DNA from: JAIVJM01 sp963816985
GTDB taxonomy: Bacteria; Acidobacteriota; Blastocatellia; Pyrinomonadales; Pyrinomonadaceae
Reading direction: 5' to 3'
DNA length: 64,000 nt
Assembly (NCBI GenBank): GCA_963816985.1
Contig: CAWFMF010000001.1
Location: 1 to 64,000, forward strand
Below, piece after piece: positions 55,226 to 63,990 of the stretch (positions within the stretch are counted from its first letter, which is position 1; the number at the start of each line of letters is the position of its first letter). The translations under genes and the position numbers were made by a program. The notes beneath the pieces are model-generated. The model saw only the letters and a list, made by a program, of their open reading frames with translations. It was not told the DNA's origin and did no database searches.

Positions 55226-56074
55226 ATGACGACCGCAACAGAGACACGCACCATCACCGTCGCGCACTCGCCCGACTCGGACGACGCCTTCATGTTCTAC
55301 GGGCTGGCGACGAACAAGCTTGAGACGGGCGAGCTGAAGTACGAGCACGTCCTCGAAGACATCCAGACCTTGAACGAGAAGGCGCGGCGCGGCGTCTACG
55401 ACGTGACGGCGGTGAGCTTCCACGCCTACGCCTACATCGCCGAAGACTACGTGCTGCTCCCGCACGGCGCGTCCATCGGCGAGGGCTACGGCCCCATCGT
55501 CGTCGCGCGCGAGCCGTACAAGACGGAAGACCTCCCGCGCCTCCGCATCGCCGTGCCGGGGACTCTGACGAGCGCCTTCCTCGCCTTGCGCATCCTCTGC
55601 CCGGAGTTCGAGTACGTCGTCGTGCCCTTCGACCAGATCATCAAGGCCGTGCAGGACAAAGAGGCCGACGCCGGTCTTTTGATTCACGAGGGGCAGCTCT
55701 TTTATCAAGACCTCGGTCTGCACAAGGTCGTTGACCTCGGCGAGTGGTGGAAGGATTGGACGGCGTTGCCGCTGCCGATGGGCGGCAACGTCATCCGCCG
55801 CGAGTTGGGCGCGGAACTCATCGGGCGCGTCTCGGCGCACCTCCACGAGTCCATCCGCTTCTCGCTCGACAACCGGCAGGACGCGCTCGACTACGCGATG
55901 CAGTTCGCGCGCGACATGGACAAGGAGCTGGCCGACCGCTTCGTCGCGATGTGGGTCAACCAGCTCACGCTCGACTACACCGCGCGGGGCCGCGAAGCCG
56001 TCCAGCGACTCCTCGACGAGGGCGCGGCGCGCGGCATCATCCCCCGCCGCGTCGAAGCGGAATTCGTCAAATAA
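55226..56074 (+). CDS. mqnD: 1,4-dihydroxy-6-naphthoate synthase
   Basis: 282 residues. Periplasmic-binding-protein-like fold with HSPDSDDAFMFYGL, VSFHAYAYIAEDYVLLPHGASIGEGYGPIVV and AGLLIHEGQLFYQDLGL. The histidine and aspartates that act on cyclic de-hypoxanthine futalosine lie in these motifs. With mqnE and mqnP it shows that menaquinone is made by the futalosine pathway; mqnA, B and C are not in the window. Confidence 0.92.
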   Translation: MTTATETRTITVAHSPDSDDAFMFYGLATNKLETGELKYEHVLEDIQTLNEKARRGVYDVTAVSFHAYAYIAEDYVLLPHGASIGEGYGPIVVAREPYKTEDLPRLRIAVPGTLTSAFLALRILCPEFEYVVVPFDQIIKAVQDKEADAGLLIHEGQLFYQDLGLHKVVDLGEWWKDWTALPLPMGGNVIRRELGAELIGRVSAHLHESIRFSLDNRQDALDYAMQFARDMDKELADRFVAMWVNQLTLDYTARGREAVQRLLDEGAARGIIPRRVEAEFVK

Positions 56075-56078
56075 GTCC

Positions 56079-56153
56079 AAGGTTCAAAGTTCAAAGTTAA
56101 GAACAAGAGCCTTGCCTTTAACTTTGAACTTTGAACCTTGAACTTTGAACTTC
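56079..56153. repeat. Heptamer-built inverted repeat (TTTGAAC type)
   Basis: Perfect 22-base arms at 56079-56100 and 56118-56139. The right arm continues with further 7-base units to about 56153. It starts five bases past the mqnD stop. Confidence 0.92.
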
Positions 56154-56277
56154 CTTCGATGGCAACACGCGGCGGCGCTCAGGCATCTGAATATTTTGCT
56201 CGGCGGGCGTCGTTGGTGTTGTCCATGAAGGCCTCGCCGGAAGTCCTTCTCGGTCGTCAAAAACTTCAAAAAAGCCT

Positions 56278-57180
56278 ATGAAAAGAGTGATTTTCTCAAT
56301 GTTGGCGGCGGCGGTCGTGGGCGTCGCGGCGGCTTCGCAGGCCGTCGCGCAGACATCCTCGCAGACGGCGGCGGGCACGCCCTCGACCATCAACCGTTCG
56401 GGCTCGCCGGTGGACGTTGACGGCATGATTCGCCGCATCGCCGCCAAGGAGGCCGAGTTCCGCAAGGCGCTCAACGAGTACAGCTTCAAGCGCGACGCCG
56501 TCATCCAGACCATCGCCTTCGGCGGCCAGATTTCGGGCGAGTACCACCGCGTCTCGCGCTTCGTCTTCGACGACAGCGGCAACCGCTACGAGAAGATTCT
56601 GCGCTTCCCCATCCCGACCATCACCGCCATCGGGATTACGCCCGAAGACATCGAAGACCTCGGCGGCGTGCAGGCCTTCGCCCTCGAAAGCTCGAAGCTC
56701 AACGACTACGACTTCTCCTACGTCGGCAAAGAGAAGATTGACGAGCTTGACCTCCACGTCTTCGATGTGACGCCGAAAATCCTCAACGACCAGAGACGAC
56801 TCGCCGCGCTCAAGAAGGCGAAGGAGCCGCAGCGCTACTTTCAGGGGCGCATTTGGGTTGACGACGTAGACTTTCAGATCGTCAAGGCGCGCGGCAAGGG
56901 CGTGCCCGAATTCGAACAGCGCTTCGTCACCTTCGAGTCTTACCGCCAGCAGATTGACGGCAAGTACTGGTTCCCGACCTACGCCTACGCCGACGACGAG
57001 CTGATCTTCAAGTCGGGCGAGTCCGTTCGCGTGCGGATGAAAATCACGTTCACGGAGTTCGAGCGGCTGCGCGGCAAGGTCATCGTCGTCGAAGAGGGAG
57101 ACCCCGGCGACGTGAAGGAAGAGAAGGAGAAGCCCGCGACGCCCCCGGCGACTCCGCCAGCGCCGAAGCCCAAGCCCTGA
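56278..57180 (+). CDS. Outer membrane lipoprotein-sorting-like (LolA-fold) protein
   Basis: 300 residues with a signal peptide (MKRVIFSMLAAAVVGVAAAS...). The mature part is a beta-rich LolA-like fold with YHRVSRFVFDD, RYFQGRIWVDDVDFQIVKARG and GKYWFPTYAYADDEL. It ends in a Pro/Ala/Lys-rich tail. Likely periplasmic; whether it carries lipoproteins is unknown. Confidence 0.78.
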   Translation: MKRVIFSMLAAAVVGVAAASQAVAQTSSQTAAGTPSTINRSGSPVDVDGMIRRIAAKEAEFRKALNEYSFKRDAVIQTIAFGGQISGEYHRVSRFVFDDSGNRYEKILRFPIPTITAIGITPEDIEDLGGVQAFALESSKLNDYDFSYVGKEKIDELDLHVFDVTPKILNDQRRLAALKKAKEPQRYFQGRIWVDDVDFQIVKARGKGVPEFEQRFVTFESYRQQIDGKYWFPTYAYADDELIFKSGESVRVRMKITFTEFERLRGKVIVVEEGDPGDVKEEKEKPATPPATPPAPKPKP

Positions 57181-57193
57181 AAGGGCGGAAGAT

Positions 57194-57365
57194 AATAGCC
57201 GGGGGCAAGCGAACGCGAGTGAGCGACGCCCCCGGAACAGTCAACGAAAGGAATCCGACCCTGAAGGGGTCGCACCGCGCGAGGCGTCTGCGACCCCTTC
57301 AGGGTCGGATTCTTTTATCTACGTGCGACCGGGGGCGGCGTGCTTCGCACTTGCCCCCGGCTATT
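57194..57365. repeat. GC-rich three-hairpin palindromic element, copy 2
   Basis: Outer arms of 16 bases (57194-57209 with 57350-57365). A central perfect 24-bp hairpin pairs 57251-57274 with 57289-57312, and each side forms its own CCGGGGGC/GCCCCCGG hairpin. Same plan and matching side-arm sequence (TAGCCGGGGG, GCCCCCGGAAC) as the element at 27217. Confidence 0.87.
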
Positions 57366-57413
57366 GTCTTCGTCCCCTGCGGGGATGGGCGGCTCGTCCT
57401 TTAAACTCGCAAC

Positions 57414-58238
57414 TCAAACAAGCCTTGATTCTTTTAATCCCAACTCCTCCGCGATGAGCGCGTTGGTGTGCGCGGCGAGTCGCTTCACGTCCTCGTCCGT
57501 GGTGAGCCCTTCGGTCTCGATGGGCGGGAGGACGACCATCTCGATTGTTCCGGGGCGTGCGACGCCAGTCCCCTTGCCCATCAAGACATCCGTGTTCTTG
57601 AAGGCGACAGGGACGACCGGCACGCCCGCCTCAATCGCCATGTAGAAGCCGCCCTTCTTGAAGGGCAGAAGCTCGCCGGGGCGTGCGCGCGTGCCCTCGG
57701 CGAAGACGCCGAAGGAGACGCCGCGCCGGAGGCGGTCGGTCGCGGCCTTCATCGTCTCGATGGCGCGCGTGCGGTTCGAGCGGTCAATGGCGAGGATGTT
57801 AACGTAGCCCATCCCGTATCCCATGATCGGGACTCTCAAAAGCTCCTTCTTAGCGACGAGCCCGATGCGGCGTCCCAAGTGGTAGAAGAGCCCCGCCGTG
57901 TCGAGGAACGACCGATGGTTGGCGATGAAGACGTAGGAGCGACGCGGGTCGAGGTGTTCGAGCCCGCGCACTTTAACTTTCACGCCGCTCAGCCGCAGCC
58001 AGTTGCGCGCGCCGAAGAGCGCCCACGGGTAGACCCACTCGCGCCGGTTGGCTAAATACGAGACGAGAATCGAGGGCGGGCCGAAGATGAGCAGGAGCAT
58101 CGCGGCGACGAACAGAGACCACCAGTACCAGAGGCGTCCGGCGAGGCTTCGCCCCGCGTCTGTGGTAGACTCGGCGCGCGTTACGCTCCCACTCCGTTCA
58201 TTACTTTCTAACTCTTGAGGCAGACTTTCAGGATGCAT
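57414..58238 (-). CDS. plsC: 1-acyl-sn-glycerol-3-phosphate acyltransferase
   Basis: 274 residues from ATG 58238. Acyltransferase motifs are NHRSFLD (HxxxxD catalytic), FAEGTRARPG and VPVVPVA. One or two membrane segments near the N-terminus. It makes phosphatidic acid from lysophosphatidic acid. Its start codon overlaps the divergent peptidase start in a GGATGCATCC palindrome, so the leaders of the two genes overlap. Confidence 0.9.
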   Translation of the reverse strand: MHPESLPQELESNERSGSVTRAESTTDAGRSLAGRLWYWWSLFVAAMLLLIFGPPSILVSYLANRREWVYPWALFGARNWLRLSGVKVKVRGLEHLDPRRSYVFIANHRSFLDTAGLFYHLGRRIGLVAKKELLRVPIMGYGMGYVNILAIDRSNRTRAIETMKAATDRLRRGVSFGVFAEGTRARPGELLPFKKGGFYMAIEAGVPVVPVAFKNTDVLMGKGTGVARPGTIEMVVLPPIETEGLTTDEDVKRLAAHTNALIAEELGLKESRLV

Positions 58239-60765
58239 CCTGTGTTCCTTCGACACTCCTCGTATGCGGTGCGCGCCGCGCTCCTTCTACTCTGCTGCGG
58301 CCTCCTGTTGCTCGCGCCCGAAGCCTCCGCGCAACAGCGACGGCGAACGCCGCGCCCGTCAACGACGACGACTTCCATCTCCGTCCCCTCGCCGCGCTCC
58401 GTGCTCGGCTTCACTCCGGGCGACGAACGCAAGGTCGCCGACTGGACGCAGATTAGAGACTACTTCGCGCGGCTCGACCGCGCCAGCAACCGCGTGAAGG
58501 TCGAGACCATAGGTGAGACTACTCTTGGCAGGCCGCTCGTCGTCGCTTTCATCAGCGCGCCTGAGAATATACGCGAACTGCCGAAATACAAAGACATCCA
58601 ACGCCGGCTCGCCGATCCGCGACTGAACCCGAAGGACGGAGACGTTGACTGGGGCGACCTCCTCTCGAAAAGCGGCAAAGCGGTCGTCGCCATCTCCTGC
58701 TCGATTCATTCGACCGAAATCGTCGGCTCGCAGATGTCCATGCAGCTCGCCTACGAGCTGGCCACGGCCTAGGACGCCGACACGCGAAGAGATCTTACGC
58801 AACACCATCCTGCTCCTGATCCCTTCGGCCAACCCCGACGGCAACGACATCGTGGCCGACTGGTACAAGAAGTCACTCGGCAAGCCGTGGGAGGGCTCGG
58901 AGCCGCCGGAGCTTTACCATCACTACGCCGGCCACGACAACAACCGCGACTGGTTCATGCTGAACCTTAAAGAGACGCAGGCCATCACGCGCCTCTTCTG
59001 GAAGCAGTGGTTCCCGCAGATCGTCTACGACGTACACCAGCAAGGGGCGAACGGCTCGCGCTTCTTCATCCCGCCTTTTTACGATCCGCCGAACCCGCAC
59101 ATCCCGCCGCTGCTGCTGCGCGAGGTCGGACTGATCGGCCACAAGGTCGCCGCCGACCTTCAGGCCGCCGGATTCAAAGGCGTCATCACCAACGCGCTCT
59201 ACGACACCTGGTGGCACGGCGGCTTTCGCACCGCGCCCTACTTCCACAACTCGATCGGGATTCTCTCGGAGGCGGCGAGCGCGCGCCTGATGACGCCGGT
59301 GAAAGTCACGCGCGAGCAGCTCGCCCGCTCTTCGTCGCGCGGGATGCCTTCGGCGCTTCTGCCCTCGACCAACTTCCCAGACCCGTGGCCGGGCGGCGAG
59401 TGGCGTCCGCGCGACATTCTGCGGATGGAGATGATCGCCTCGCGCGCCGTCCTCTCGATGGCCGCGAAGTACCGCGAGCGTTACCTCCGAAACTTTTATC
59501 AACTCGGCCAACGTGCCCTCGAATGGCCGCCCGTGGGCGAAGATGAAGGCGGTGCTATCTCGCGCGAAGACGCAGCCGTCGTCGCCTATCTCATCCCCGC
59601 CGGTCAGGGGCGGGACGAGAACGTGTCGAAGCTCGTCTCGCTGCTCGTCGAGCAGGGAGTCGAAGTCCAGAGGATGGACAGGGAGTTGCACATCACGCTC
59701 GCCGAGTCGCGCGGCGCGGTCTACAACGACGCGCGCGATTACCCGCCGGAGACGCCTCTGGGCAGTTATCTCGTCTTCCTCAAACAGCCGTACCGCGCGA
59801 ACGTGCAGGCGCTCTTCGAGAAGCAGATTTACCCCGACCGGCGCACCGCCGGGGGCGAGGCCGAGCGGCCTTACGACGTGGCCGGTTGGACTCTGCCGAT
59901 GCAGATGGGCGTCGAGTGTTATCCCGTCCGAAGCATCCGCGAGCCTGAGAGTGAGAGGCGTCTGACGCTCGTCCGCGACGAGGCGGAAGTGCGTCGTCAT
60001 TTGAGCCTCACGCCGAAGAACGGCGACGCTTCGCCGCTTCAGAATCCTCTGCGGCGGCCCGTCCGCCTCGCGCTCTACAAAGGCTGGACGGGCTCGATGG
60101 ACGAGGGCTGGACGCGCTACGTCTTCGACACTTTCAACGTGCCTTACACTTCCCTGCGCGACGCCGACGTGCGGGCCGGGCGGCTCTCGGAGAAGTACGA
60201 CGTGATCGTGCTGCCCTCGATGCGGCTGCGCGAGATTGTCGAGGGCCGCGCCAAAGAGACCGCGCCGCCGGAGCTGACGGGCGGCATCACGGAGGCGGGC
60301 GTCGAAGCCTTGCGCCGCTTCGTCGAGGAGGGCGGCACGCTCGTCTGTTGGGACAACTCGACCGAGTTCGCCATCAAACGCTTCAAGCTCCCCTTGCGCA
60401 ACGTGCTCGAAGGCTTGAAGACTTCGGAGTTCTACTGCCCCGGCTCCGTTCTGAGGGTTGAAGTGGACACCTCGCACGCGCTCGCGCGCACGATGCCGCG
60501 CTCGACGGACGTGTACTTCGTCAACAGCGCCGCCTTCGAGACGACCGACCCGTCACGCGTCCGCGTCGTCGCGCGCTACGCCGAAAAGAAGGAGAACGTG
60601 CTGCGCTCCGGCTGGCTCCTCGGCGCGGAACACCTCGCGGGCAAGGCCGCGCTCGCTGAAGTCACAATGGGCCGTGGCCGCGTCGTCCTCTTCGGCTTCC
60701 GCCCGCAGCACCGCGCGCAGACGTGGGGAACCTTCCCCTTCATCTTCAACGCAATCGGACAATGA
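58233..60765 (+). pseudogene. M14-type zinc carboxypeptidase with C-terminal amidotransferase-like domain, stop and frameshift
   Basis: A signal peptide (AALLLLCCGLLLLAPEASA) precedes the M14 fold: zinc pair in SCSIHSTEIVG and the later ligand in YDVHQQGANGSRFF. Frame 1 stops at TAG 58770-58772 after ELATA; the expected residue is glutamate. About 20 bases on, a missing base moves the frame to the one open from there to 60765 (REEILRNTILLLIPSANPDGND). A C-terminal domain of about 200 residues (from KYDVIVLPSMRLRE) resembles class I glutamine amidotransferases, as in many secreted M14 proteins. Two lesions in 25 bases suggest local decay or a poor consensus. If intact: exported peptidase. Confidence 0.82.
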
Positions 60766-60841
60766 GTTCAAAGTTCAAAGTTCAAGGTTCAAAGTTAAGA
60801 ACCTGTCTTCAACTTTGAACCTTGAACTTTGAACTTTGAAC
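60766..60841. repeat. Heptamer-built inverted repeat (GTTCAAA type)
   Basis: Perfect 31-base arms at 60766-60796 and 60811-60841, loop 14. Units GTTCAAA, GTTCAAA, GTTCAAG, GTTCAAA. It begins at the base right after the peptidase stop codon. Confidence 0.94.
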
Positions 60842-60949
60842 TTCTTAAATGGCATCCCTTTCCCCCGGCATGCAATCAAACTGTCTGTTTTGCCCTCGCC
60901 GAAGGCTCGCAGGACGTTTTCCGCCCGAAATCAGGAGTTTTAGAAGACC

Positions 60950-62344
60950 ATGAGAAAGTTCGCCGCCCTCATTCTGCTCGCCGCGTTCTTCACCGCCCCG
61001 GCTGAAGTGCTTTTCGGGCAGACACGCCCGCGCCGAGCCGGCCAGACGCCGACCGCCGGGACGTCGCCAGCGTCCACACGTCCGTCTTCCTCGACAACGA
61101 CGACGACGACGAGGCCGACGGCGAGCCGCACGGACGGGCGGAGCGTTCCTGAAGAGGTCGCCGAAGAGGTGGGCGAGGACGAGGTGGTGCGCGTCAACAC
61201 GGCGCTCGTGACTATCCCTGTGAGCATCCTCGACCACGACGGTCGCTTCATCCCGAATCTGCGCAAGGAAGACTTCAGGATTTTCGAGGACGGCACGGAG
61301 CAGGAGGTCGCCTACTTCGCCACCGTCGAGCAGCCCTTCACCGTCGCGCTCGTCATTGACACGAGCAACTCAACGCGCTTCAAGCTCGAAGACGTGCAGG
61401 ACGCGGCCATCGCCTTCCTCGACCAGCTCCGGCCCGAAGACAAGGCGCTCGTCGTCTCCTTCAACGACGAGATACGCGTCCTCTCCGAAGTGACGGGTGA
61501 CCGCCGCCAACTCCGCGAAGCCATCCGCCGCACGCGCTGGGGCGGCGGGACGAAGCTCTACGACGCCGTTGACCTCGTCATCAAACAGAAACTCGACAAC
61601 ATCAAGGGGCGCAAGGCCGTCGTCCTCTTCACCGACGGCGTGGACACGACGAGCCGCCGCGCCAGCTACCAGAGCACGCTCGGCGAGGCCGAAGAGCTGG
61701 ACGCGATGATCTACTCCATCCAGTACGACACGACCGACGGGCGAGGGGGCGGCGCTGTCATCAACTGGCCCCCGACGCAGAGGAACCCGCGACGAGGCGG
61801 CGGAGGCGGCGGTAACAGGCGACGCGGCGGATGGGGCGACATCCTCGGCGACATCCTCGGAGGTGGCGGAGGGGGAGGCGGCAACAACAGGCGTGGCGGT
61901 GGCGGCGGCAACAATAGGGGCGGCGGCGGTGGCGGCGGCGGAACCTCTTCGCCCGAAGAGTACGCGCTCGGCAGCGACTACCTGCGGCAGTTGGCGACGC
62001 GCACGGGCGGGCGTCACCATCAGGCCGCCGACCTCAACGATGTCGGTCAGGCGTTCACCAACATCGCCGAAGAGCTGCGCCGCCAGTACAGCCTCGGCTA
62101 TTACCCCTCGCGCACGTCGCAGAAGGTCGAGCGGCGGCAGCTCAAGGTGCGCGTCCGCCGCCCGAACCTCGTCGTCCGCGCGCGCGACAGCTACCTCTAC
62201 CGCCCCACGGGCGACAACAACAACACGACCACCACCGCCGCGCAGCAGGACAACGCGAACGGCTCATCTCCGCAGCAGCCGCCCGTTCTCCGCCGCCGCA
62301 ACTTCAACGATTACCCGCAACACGGGACGATAAGAGAGCGATGA
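60950..62344 (+). CDS. Secreted VWA protein, acidobacterial VWFA-related type
   Basis: 464 residues with a signal peptide (RKFAALILLAAFFTAPAEV). A Thr/Ser-rich stretch follows, then the Acidobacterial VWFA-related domain. The MIDAS site is VIDTSNST, with FTDGVDTTSR downstream. A Gly/Arg/Asn-rich insertion of about 70 residues (starting RRGGGGGGNRRRGG) splits the domain before EYALGSDYLRQLATRTGG. The C-terminus is Asn/Thr/Gln-rich. Proteins of this kind are often many per genome in acidobacteria, function unknown. Confidence 0.85.
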   Translation: MRKFAALILLAAFFTAPAEVLFGQTRPRRAGQTPTAGTSPASTRPSSSTTTTTTRPTASRTDGRSVPEEVAEEVGEDEVVRVNTALVTIPVSILDHDGRFIPNLRKEDFRIFEDGTEQEVAYFATVEQPFTVALVIDTSNSTRFKLEDVQDAAIAFLDQLRPEDKALVVSFNDEIRVLSEVTGDRRQLREAIRRTRWGGGTKLYDAVDLVIKQKLDNIKGRKAVVLFTDGVDTTSRRASYQSTLGEAEELDAMIYSIQYDTTDGRGGGAVINWPPTQRNPRRGGGGGGNRRRGGWGDILGDILGGGGGGGGNNRRGGGGGNNRGGGGGGGGTSSPEEYALGSDYLRQLATRTGGRHHQAADLNDVGQAFTNIAEELRRQYSLGYYPSRTSQKVERRQLKVRVRRPNLVVRARDSYLYRPTGDNNNTTTTAAQQDNANGSSPQQPPVLRRRNFNDYPQHGTIRER

Positions 62345-62347
62345 AGT

Positions 62348-62454
62348 CAGAACGCTGAACGCTGGACTGAAAAGCTGAAAGAGGCCGGAGATTTGTCAAA
62401 TGACATCAATCTCCGGCCTCTTCTTTTCAGTTCAGTCCAGCGTTCAGCGTTCTG
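62348..62454. repeat. Heptamer-built inverted repeat (GAACGCT type)
   Basis: Perfect 24-base arms at 62348-62371 and 62431-62454, plus an inner perfect 13-bp hairpin (62381-62393 with 62408-62420). Units GAACGCT, GAACGCT, GGACTGA. It lies between convergent genes and can act as a terminator in both directions. Confidence 0.92.
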
Positions 62455-62468
62455 CCTTCTGCCTTCCT

Positions 62469-63767
62469 TCAAACCACCGTCCCGTCTTTGACGACCGCGT
62501 TTTTGGGGACGATGACGATGCCCTCGCGGATGAAGTAGCTCTCTTCGGGGCCGTCCTCCTCCTGCACGCCGCGCTCGTTGACGAGGCGGACGCCCGCGCC
62601 GATGCGGGCGTTCTTGTCAATGATGGCGTTGCGGATGATTGCCCCCTCGCCGATGCCGATGCGCGGCGTGCCCTCTCGCACGTCCGCCGCCATCTCCTCG
62701 ATTGACTGGTAGTAGTCCGCGCCCATGACGTAGGTGTCGTCAATCTTCGCGCCGAAGTCAATGCGGGTGCGGACGCCGATGATCGAGCGGTTGATGACGG
62801 CCCGCGTCAGGATGCAGCCCTCGCTGACGATGGACTGGCTGATCTGGCAGTGGTTGACCTTCGAGGGCGGCAGATACCGCGCGTGCGTGTAGATGGGGGC
62901 CTCGGTGTCGAAGAGGTTGAACTGCGGGAGCGTCGCCGTCAAATCGAGGTTCGCGGCGTGGAACGCCGAGATGGTCCCGATGTCCTCCCAGTAGCCGTCG
63001 AAGAGATAGGCCTGCACGTTGCCGCCCTCGATGGCCGCCGGGATGACCTGCTTGCCGAAGTCCATCCACGTCGGGTCTTTGTCGAGCAACTGTTCGAGCC
63101 ACTTGTAGTTGAAAACATAGATGCCCATCGAGGCCAGAAACGGTTTGCGCGCCGCGTCCTCCGGGCTCAGGCCGAAGGCCGTCGTGTCCACGCGCATCGC
63201 TTCGAGCGCCTCGCCCTTCGGCTTCTCGCTGAACTCGACGATGCGCCCGTTCGCGTCGGCCTTCAAGAGCCCGAAGTCCTCGGCCTGCTCGCGCTGGAAC
63301 GGGATGACCGAGATGGTCACGTCGGCCTTCTTCTCGAAGTGGCGCGCGATGAACTTGCGGTAGTCCATCCGGTAGAGGTGGTCGCCCGAAAGGATGAGCA
63401 GGGTGTCTATGCCCCAGTCGCGGATGTGCGGCAGCACTTGCCGCACGGCGTCCGCCGTCCCCTGAAACCATGAGGGGTTCTGCGGCGTCTGCTCGGCGGC
63501 GAGTATCTCGACGAAGCCGTCGGAGAAGTGCGAGAAGCGGTAGGTCTGCGAGATGTGGCGGTTCAGAGAAGCCGAGTTGTACTGCGTCAGCACGTAGATG
63601 CGCGTGATCTCCGAGTTGATGCAGTTCGAGACGGGGATGTCCACGAGCCTGTACTTGCCGCCGAGCGGCACGGCGGGCTTCGAGCGCATCACCGTCAGAG
63701 GCGACAGTCGCGTGCCCGCGCCGCCGCCGAGAATCACCGCGAGAATGTTCGGTCGCTTCTCCGCCAT
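62469..63767 (-). CDS. glgC: Glucose-1-phosphate adenylyltransferase
   Basis: 432 residues from ATG 63767 (GGGAAGGGAACAG before it). The nucleotide-binding N-terminus has AVILGGGAGTRLSPLTVMRSKPAVPLGGKYRLVDIPVSN and the SGDHLYRMDY sugar-phosphate site. A left-handed beta-helix forms the C-terminal third. It makes ADP-glucose for glycogen and is normally controlled by allosteric metabolites. Full length. Confidence 0.95.
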   Translation of the reverse strand: MAEKRPNILAVILGGGAGTRLSPLTVMRSKPAVPLGGKYRLVDIPVSNCINSEITRIYVLTQYNSASLNRHISQTYRFSHFSDGFVEILAAEQTPQNPSWFQGTADAVRQVLPHIRDWGIDTLLILSGDHLYRMDYRKFIARHFEKKADVTISVIPFQREQAEDFGLLKADANGRIVEFSEKPKGEALEAMRVDTTAFGLSPEDAARKPFLASMGIYVFNYKWLEQLLDKDPTWMDFGKQVIPAAIEGGNVQAYLFDGYWEDIGTISAFHAANLDLTATLPQFNLFDTEAPIYTHARYLPPSKVNHCQISQSIVSEGCILTRAVINRSIIGVRTRIDFGAKIDDTYVMGADYYQSIEEMAADVREGTPRIGIGEGAIIRNAIIDKNARIGAGVRLVNERGVQEEDGPEESYFIREGIVIVPKNAVVKDGTVV

Positions 63768-63911
63768 CGCTTCTGTTCCCTTCCCGGATTGTCTCTGGTA
63801 AAGATGTCCCCGAAGGATAGACGCAAAGGCCGCGCGTTTCAAGAAGAGCCCCGCCGATTTCAATTGCGAGCGCCGTCCGCCGCGTTCAAGAACATCTTCA
63901 ACGCCGGGAAT

Positions 63912-63990
63912 ATCTGTAGGGGCAGGGCAAGTCCACGGCCCGTGTCTTTCGTCAGCACACGGGCCGTGGACTTGCCCTGCCCCTACAGAT
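63912..63990. repeat. TGTAGGGGCAGGGC inverted repeat, copy 2
   Basis: Perfect 34-base arms at 63912-63945 and 63957-63990. The first bases of each arm match the copy at 40371; the inner parts differ (CAAGTCCACGGCC here). The rest of 63768-64000 holds no gene. Confidence 0.9.
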
